Source: Alcanivorax sp.
Lineage (GTDB): Bacteria; Pseudomonadota; Gammaproteobacteria; Pseudomonadales; Alcanivoracaceae
Reading direction: 5' to 3'
DNA length: 8,279 bases
Assembly (NCBI GenBank): GCA_007135015.1
Contig: SLJS01000014.1
Coordinates: 1 to 8,279 of the forward strand
Below the pieces are notes generated by a model. The model was not told where the DNA came from. It saw only the letters and a program-made list of their open reading frames with translations, and ran no database searches. Shown here piece by piece: positions 5,351-8,279 of the stretch. Every line of letters starts with the position of its first letter. The first letter of the stretch is position 1. Position numbers and translations under genes: made by a program.

Positions 5351-7129
5351 ATGAGCTATCAGGTTCTGGCACGCAAATACCGCCCCCGGGGCTTTTCCGA
5401 ACTGGTGGGCCAGGAACACGTCTCGCGCGCGCTGGTGCACGCGCTGGACCAGGACCGGCTGCACCATGCCTATCTGTTCACCGGCACCCGGGGGGTGGGC
5501 AAGACCACCATCGCCCGGATCCTGGCCCGTTGCCTGAACTGTGACCAGGGGGTGAGTTCGCAGCCCTGCGGTACCTGTGACAGCTGCCGGGAGATCAGCG
5601 AGGGCCGGTTCGTGGACCTGATCGAGGTGGACGCGGCCAGCCGCACCAAGGTGGAAGATACCCGGGAGTTGCTGGAAAACGTCCAGTATGCCCCCACACG
5701 TGGGCGTTACAAGGTGTACCTCATCGACGAGGTGCACATGCTTTCGGCCCACTCCTTCAACGCGCTGCTCAAGACCCTGGAAGAGCCGCCCCCTCACGTG
5801 AAGTTCCTGCTGGCGACCACGGATCCGAAGAAGCTGCCGGTGACGGTGTTGTCCCGGTGCCTGCAGTTCAGTCTCAAGGCTCTCTCCGCAGACCACATCG
5901 CCGGCCATCTGGAGCAGCTTCTCGAACGGGAGATGATCTCCAGCGAGCCCGAGGCGCTGCAGGCGCTCGCCCGGGCGGCCCGGGGTTCGCTGCGTGATGC
6001 CCTGAGCCTGACAGACCAGGCCATTGCCTTTTCCGGGGAGAAGGTCTCGGCCGAGGCCGTGCGCGCCATGCTGGGCAACGTGGACCGCGACCATGTGGTG
6101 CAGCTGCTGCAGGCGCTGGCCGGTGGGGACGCGGCCCGGGTCCTGCAGGCGCTGGACGAGGTGAGTGAGCACAGCCCCGATGAACTGGCCCTGCTCGATG
6201 AACTGGTCAGCAGTCTTCACCGTCTGGCGGTGGCCCAGGCGATTCCGGAGCGTGAAACCGACGAGACATTGCGCGAGCTGGCGGGCAGTTTCCAGGCGGA
6301 GCAGGTGCAACTATTCTACGATGTTGCCTTGCGCGGCCGCCGGGATCTGCAGGACGCGCCGGAGCCCCGGGCGGGGCTGGAGATGATCCTGTTGCGTATG
6401 GTGCTCTTCCAGCCCGAAGGGGTACTGGTGGCAGGGGAGGGGGCCGCAAAAAAGCCCCCTGAGCCGGCGGCTTCACAGCATGGGTCGCCGGCTCGGACAC
6501 CGGACGGCGGTGGAGCGCGTGCCGCGCTGGAGGCGCTGGAAAATGGCGCATCGGACGCATCGGAGAAGCCTTCGCAAACGCCGCCCGACGCGGGTGCCGC
6601 AGCGCCTGCTGATTCCGCCGGCCCTGTGGCCCTGGCGGAACCGGAGCCGGCGTCTGAAGCGGAGGCCACGCCTGAACAGGGGCCCGAGCCTGAACACAAA
6701 CCCGAGCCCGCTCCAATGCCCGATGACGACGATCCCGCCTCCTGGTGGGCGGCGCTGACCGAACGGCTTCCGCTGGAGGGCGTGGTGCGGAGCCTTGCGC
6801 GCAGCTGTGTGCTGGTGGAGCGGGATGGTGACCGATGGCGCATGGCGCTGGACCCCGGCCACCAGGTGCTGGCCGAACCGGAACGGGTGCGGGCCCTGGA
6901 GAAGGGATTGTGCGACTATCTCGGCCGGGGTGTGCGTCTGGAGGTCCACACGGATGATAATGTGGGCGATACCCCGGATGTGCTGGAACGCCGCCGACGG
7001 GAAGCCCGCCGCAGCGAAGTGGTCCGGTTGCTGCGTGGGGACCCGGTGGTGCGGGAACTGGTTTCGCGATTCGATGCCCGACTGGATGAAGCCTCCATTG
7101 AACCCGAACCCGAACCCTCGGACCAATGA
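5351..7129 (+). CDS. dnaX: DNA polymerase III subunits tau and gamma
   Basis: DnaX is the ATPase of the clamp loader, which opens the sliding clamp (DnaN) and places it on primed DNA; full-length tau also tethers the polymerase cores and helicase. The 592-residue product starts at the family-typical MSYQVLARKYRP. Walker A GTRGVGKT is at 45-52, zinc ligands are C64, C73, C76 and C79, Walker B LIDEVH is at 124-129, sensor TTD is at 156-158, and the SRC motif with its arginine finger is at 168-170. Domains I-III end near 360. A Pro/Glu/Ala-rich linker runs to about 457, followed by a tau-specific C-terminal domain (458-592) ending in a FDARLDEASIEP segment like that of E. coli tau. AGGA at 5337-5340 supports this start; an in-frame ATG at 5297 would add 18 residues encoded by a repeat. 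A frameshift signal at 6433-6496 should also produce gamma. It heads the ybaB-recR cluster. Confidence 0.97.
   Translation: MSYQVLARKYRPRGFSELVGQEHVSRALVHALDQDRLHHAYLFTGTRGVGKTTIARILARCLNCDQGVSSQPCGTCDSCREISEGRFVDLIEVDAASRTKVEDTRELLENVQYAPTRGRYKVYLIDEVHMLSAHSFNALLKTLEEPPPHVKFLLATTDPKKLPVTVLSRCLQFSLKALSADHIAGHLEQLLEREMISSEPEALQALARAARGSLRDALSLTDQAIAFSGEKVSAEAVRAMLGNVDRDHVVQLLQALAGGDAARVLQALDEVSEHSPDELALLDELVSSLHRLAVAQAIPERETDETLRELAGSFQAEQVQLFYDVALRGRRDLQDAPEPRAGLEMILLRMVLFQPEGVLVAGEGAAKKPPEPAASQHGSPARTPDGGGARAALEALENGASDASEKPSQTPPDAGAAAPADSAGPVALAEPEPASEAEATPEQGPEPEHKPEPAPMPDDDDPASWWAALTERLPLEGVVRSLARSCVLVERDGDRWRMALDPGHQVLAEPERVRALEKGLCDYLGRGVRLEVHTDDNVGDTPDVLERRRREARRSEVVRLLRGDPVVRELVSRFDARLDEASIEPEPEPSDQ
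6433..6496 (+). promoter_or_regulatory. Programmed -1 ribosomal frameshift signal producing gamma
   Basis: Three elements occur in the right order. A Shine-Dalgarno-like AGGGGAGGGGG (6433-6443) ends its GGAGG core 7 nt before the slippery heptamer A AAA AAG (6448-6454), which is in the zero frame as gcA AAA AAG. Downstream, GAGCCGGCG (6461-6469) pairs perfectly with CGCCGGCTC (6486-6494) around a 16-nt loop; a U-G and a C-G pair can extend it to 11 bp (6459-6496). After a -1 slip the ribosome reads GCC CCC TGA (6454-6462), so gamma would be 368 residues plus Ala-Pro, ending just after domain III. This is the architecture known from E. coli dnaX. Confidence 0.9.
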
Positions 7130-7151
7130 GAAGCTCCGGAGGAGACTAGCG

Positions 7152-7472
7152 ATGGATTTCGACATGAACAATCTGCTCAAGCAGGCACAGTCCATGCAGG
7201 AGCAGATGAAGGAAATGCAGGAACAGGCGCAGAAGGCCGAGGTGACCGGCGAGGCCGGAGCCGGCCTGGTGAAGGTAACCATGAACGGGCGTCATGATGT
7301 GCGCAATGTGGAGATTGACCCATCCCTGCTGGAGGAAGACAAGGAGATGCTGGAGGACCTGCTTGCCGCGGCGGTGAATGATGCCGTTCGCCGTGTGGAA
7401 GAGGAACAGCAGGAGCGCATGTCCAAGCTGACCTCGGGCATGCCCATCCCGCCGGGTTTCAAGATGTTCTGA
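7152..7472 (+). CDS. ybaB: YbaB/EbfC family nucleoid-associated protein
   Basis: The 106-residue protein belongs to the YbaB/EbfC family of small dimeric DNA-binding proteins found beside dnaX and recR across bacteria. The N-terminal helix, rich in Gln, Met and Lys (MNNLLKQAQSMQEQMKEM at 5-22), is followed by the strand segment G-L-V-K-V-T-M-N-G (38-46), an acidic helix (about 58-93) and the conserved C-terminal tail G-M-P-I-P-P-G-F. GGAGG (7138-7142) lies 9 nt before the ATG. It starts 22 nt after the dnaX stop, and its stop overlaps the recR start by one base (TGATG), so translation of the two is probably coupled. Its exact role is unsettled; nucleoid binding is family knowledge. Confidence 0.97.
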   Translation: MDFDMNNLLKQAQSMQEQMKEMQEQAQKAEVTGEAGAGLVKVTMNGRHDVRNVEIDPSLLEEDKEMLEDLLAAAVNDAVRRVEEEQQERMSKLTSGMPIPPGFKMF

Positions 7473-8068
7473 TGAAGCACAGCCCGCTGGTCCAGAGCCT
7501 GATCGAGGCGTTCACCTGTCTGCCCGGCGTGGGGCAGCGTTCGGCACAGCGCATGACCTATGCGCTGCTCGAGCGCAACCGCGAGGGCGGCCTGTATCTG
7601 GCCGAGAGCCTGCGCGGGGCCATGGAGGGGGTGCGTCAGTGTCGTCGTTGCCGCAATTTTGCCGAGAACGAACTCTGTCCCGTTTGCGCCGACCCCAGGC
7701 GCGACGATGGCGAAGTATGCGTGGTGTCGTCTCCCTCGGATGTGCTGGCCATCGAGCAGTCCGGCGAGTACCGGGGGCGTTATTTCGTGCTCATGGGGCA
7801 CCTGTCGCCCATAGACGGCATCGGCCCCTCGGCGATCGGCCTGGACCTGCTGGAAGAGCAGCTCCGCGAGGGCGGCATCCGGGAGCTGATCCTGGCCGTC
7901 GGTACCACCGTGGAAGGCGAGGCCACCGCCCACTATATCTGTGAAATGGCCGAGGAGAGCGGTGTGCGCGTCAGCCGTATCGCCCAGGGCGTACCCATGG
8001 GCGGCGAACTCGAATTCGTTGACGGCGCCACCCTCGCCCACGCCCTAAAGGGGCGCCGATCTGTTTGA
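7472..8068 (+). CDS. recR: Recombination mediator protein RecR
   Basis: RecR works with RecO (and RecF) to load RecA on SSB-coated single-stranded DNA at gaps. The 198-residue protein has the N-terminal helix-hairpin-helix (LPGVGQRSAQRM, 17-28), a C4 zinc finger (C57, C60, C69, C72), a Toprim domain (about 80-175) with RGRYFVLMGHLSPIDGIGP (101-119), and the closing GVPMGGELEFVDGATL (173-188). The length matches the E. coli protein (201). Two conserved stretches depart from the usual wording: VVSSPSD (84-90), where relatives I recall have Glu at residue 86, and AVGTTVEGEA (142-151) where ATNPTVEGEA is usual. The start shares one base with the ybaB stop. The last codons overlap one arm of a hairpin at 8050-8087. 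Confidence 0.97.
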   Translation: MKHSPLVQSLIEAFTCLPGVGQRSAQRMTYALLERNREGGLYLAESLRGAMEGVRQCRRCRNFAENELCPVCADPRRDDGEVCVVSSPSDVLAIEQSGEYRGRYFVLMGHLSPIDGIGPSAIGLDLLEEQLREGGIRELILAVGTTVEGEATAHYICEMAEESGVRVSRIAQGVPMGGELEFVDGATLAHALKGRRSV

Positions 8069-8087
8069 TAGCGCCCCGGAGGGGCGC
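8050..8087 (+). terminator. GC-rich alternative hairpins at the recR end
   Basis: GCGCCCC (8071-8077) can pair with GGGGCGC on either side: 8081-8087 with a 3-nt loop, or 8050-8056, inside the last recR codons, with a 14-nt loop. No T run follows, so intrinsic termination is uncertain. Ribosomes finishing recR would cover the upstream arm and favour the downstream hairpin. Confidence 0.4.
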
Positions 8088-8090
8088 GGT
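8064..8090 (+). repeat. Hairpin repeat unit, first copy
   Basis: TTTGATAGC (8064-8072) leads into the GC-rich hairpin and ends GCGGT. The same lead sequence recurs at 8199-8207 followed by a related hairpin, so the two are diverged direct repeats about 135 nt apart. The first three bases of the unit overlap the recR coding end. Confidence 0.5.
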
Positions 8091-8125
8091 CCTCGGCGGT
8101 CAGTAATCAGTGGTCAGAGAAGAAG

Positions 8126-8169
8126 GAACCCTTTCCCGGAACCAGACATCTGGCGCTAAAGGGCGGTTC
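8126..8169 (+). terminator. Imperfect hairpin downstream of recR
   Basis: CCCTTT (8129-8134) pairs with AAAGGG (8158-8163), CCAG (8142-8145) with CTGG (8150-8153), and GAA/TTC can extend the base past a 3-nt bulge. A C-rich run rather than a T run follows. It may mark the transcript end or simply be a degenerate repeat. Confidence 0.3.
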
Positions 8170-8198
8170 TCTCCCCCCTTGGCGGTATCGCAAAAGGA

Positions 8199-8225
8199 TT
8201 TGATAGCACCCGCAGGAGCGGTGTT
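8199..8225 (+). repeat. Hairpin repeat unit, second copy
   Basis: TTTGATAGC (8199-8207) is identical to 8064-8072. It is followed by a weaker hairpin, CCGC (8210-8213), AGGA, GCGG (8218-8221). The changed bases keep pairing on a smaller scale, as expected for dispersed palindromic repeats. Confidence 0.5.
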
Positions 8226-8226
8226 T

Positions 8227-8272
8227 GTAGCGCGAAGAATCTGGCACCTTGCCGGAATCCGGCGCCTTCGCG
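8227..8272 (+). repeat. REP-like GTAG palindrome at window end
   Basis: GTAG (8227-8230) is immediately followed by CGCGAAG (8231-8237), which pairs perfectly with CTTCGCG (8266-8272). Inside the 28-nt loop lies a second stem, GCCGG (8251-8255) with CCGGC (8259-8263). GTAG directly 5' of a palindrome is the REP signature; no RAYT gene is in the window. Confidence 0.5.
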
Positions 8273-8279
8273 GCCTTGC

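Noticed and set aside
5165..6310. 381-codon open frame antisense to dnaX.
   Set aside because: It overlaps the conserved ATPase domain of DnaX in the complementary frame and starts inside it, without a ribosome site or recognisable domain.
6600..6720. Possible protein repeat or tandem DNA repeat in the Pro/Glu-rich linker of tau.
   Set aside because: The PEPE-type wording is low-complexity linker sequence usual between domains III and IV/V of tau; no regular unit could be defined.

Overview
The window is GC-rich chromosomal DNA with the gene content and protein sequences of a gammaproteobacterium. An IbpA-like small heat-shock protein, a GapA/Epd-type dehydrogenase and a dnaX-ybaB-recR operon with the 4.5S RNA gene just upstream all fit that class. 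An Ectothiorhodospiraceae/Chromatiales-like bacterium is my guess, from protein flavour only; I could not run a search.

Layout: 1-253 holds no gene but is packed with dispersed palindromic repeats. A sigma-32-like promoter (254-283) and a structured leader precede an ibpA/hsp20 gene (403-900, +). A strong hairpin (918-957) separates it from a convergent glyceraldehyde-3-phosphate dehydrogenase gene (980-1975, -). A 480-bp repeat-bearing intergenic stretch follows. Next is a 792-residue membrane c-di-GMP protein with a multi-TM N-terminus, PAS, GGDEF and EAL domains (2458-4836, +), whose ribosome-binding site lies in the loop of a perfect hairpin. Then come the SRP RNA gene ffs (4903-5012), a repeat cluster (5070-5317), and the tight cluster dnaX (5351-7129), ybaB (7152-7472) and recR (7472-8068). 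The window ends in another 210 bp of hairpins and repeats.

The genes serve replication and repair (the clamp-loader subunits tau and gamma, the nucleoid protein YbaB and the recombination mediator RecR), protein targeting (4.5S RNA), protein quality control, central carbon metabolism and second-messenger signalling. The dnaX, ybaB and recR genes are co-directional with short or no gaps and are probably one transcript.

The best regulatory signal is inside dnaX: a complete programmed -1 frameshift cassette (SD-like stimulator, in-frame A AAA AAG heptamer, GC-rich 9-11 bp hairpin, stop two codons after the slip). It should yield a 370-residue gamma as well as the 592-residue tau. The least described element is a dispersed repeat with conserved ends and a variable middle. 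It occurs as two 117-nt copies in inverted orientation 5 kb apart, plus a 34-nt end-to-end short form that makes a long palindrome with one of them just ahead of dnaX. No transposase, CRISPR array, tRNA or obvious defence system is present.
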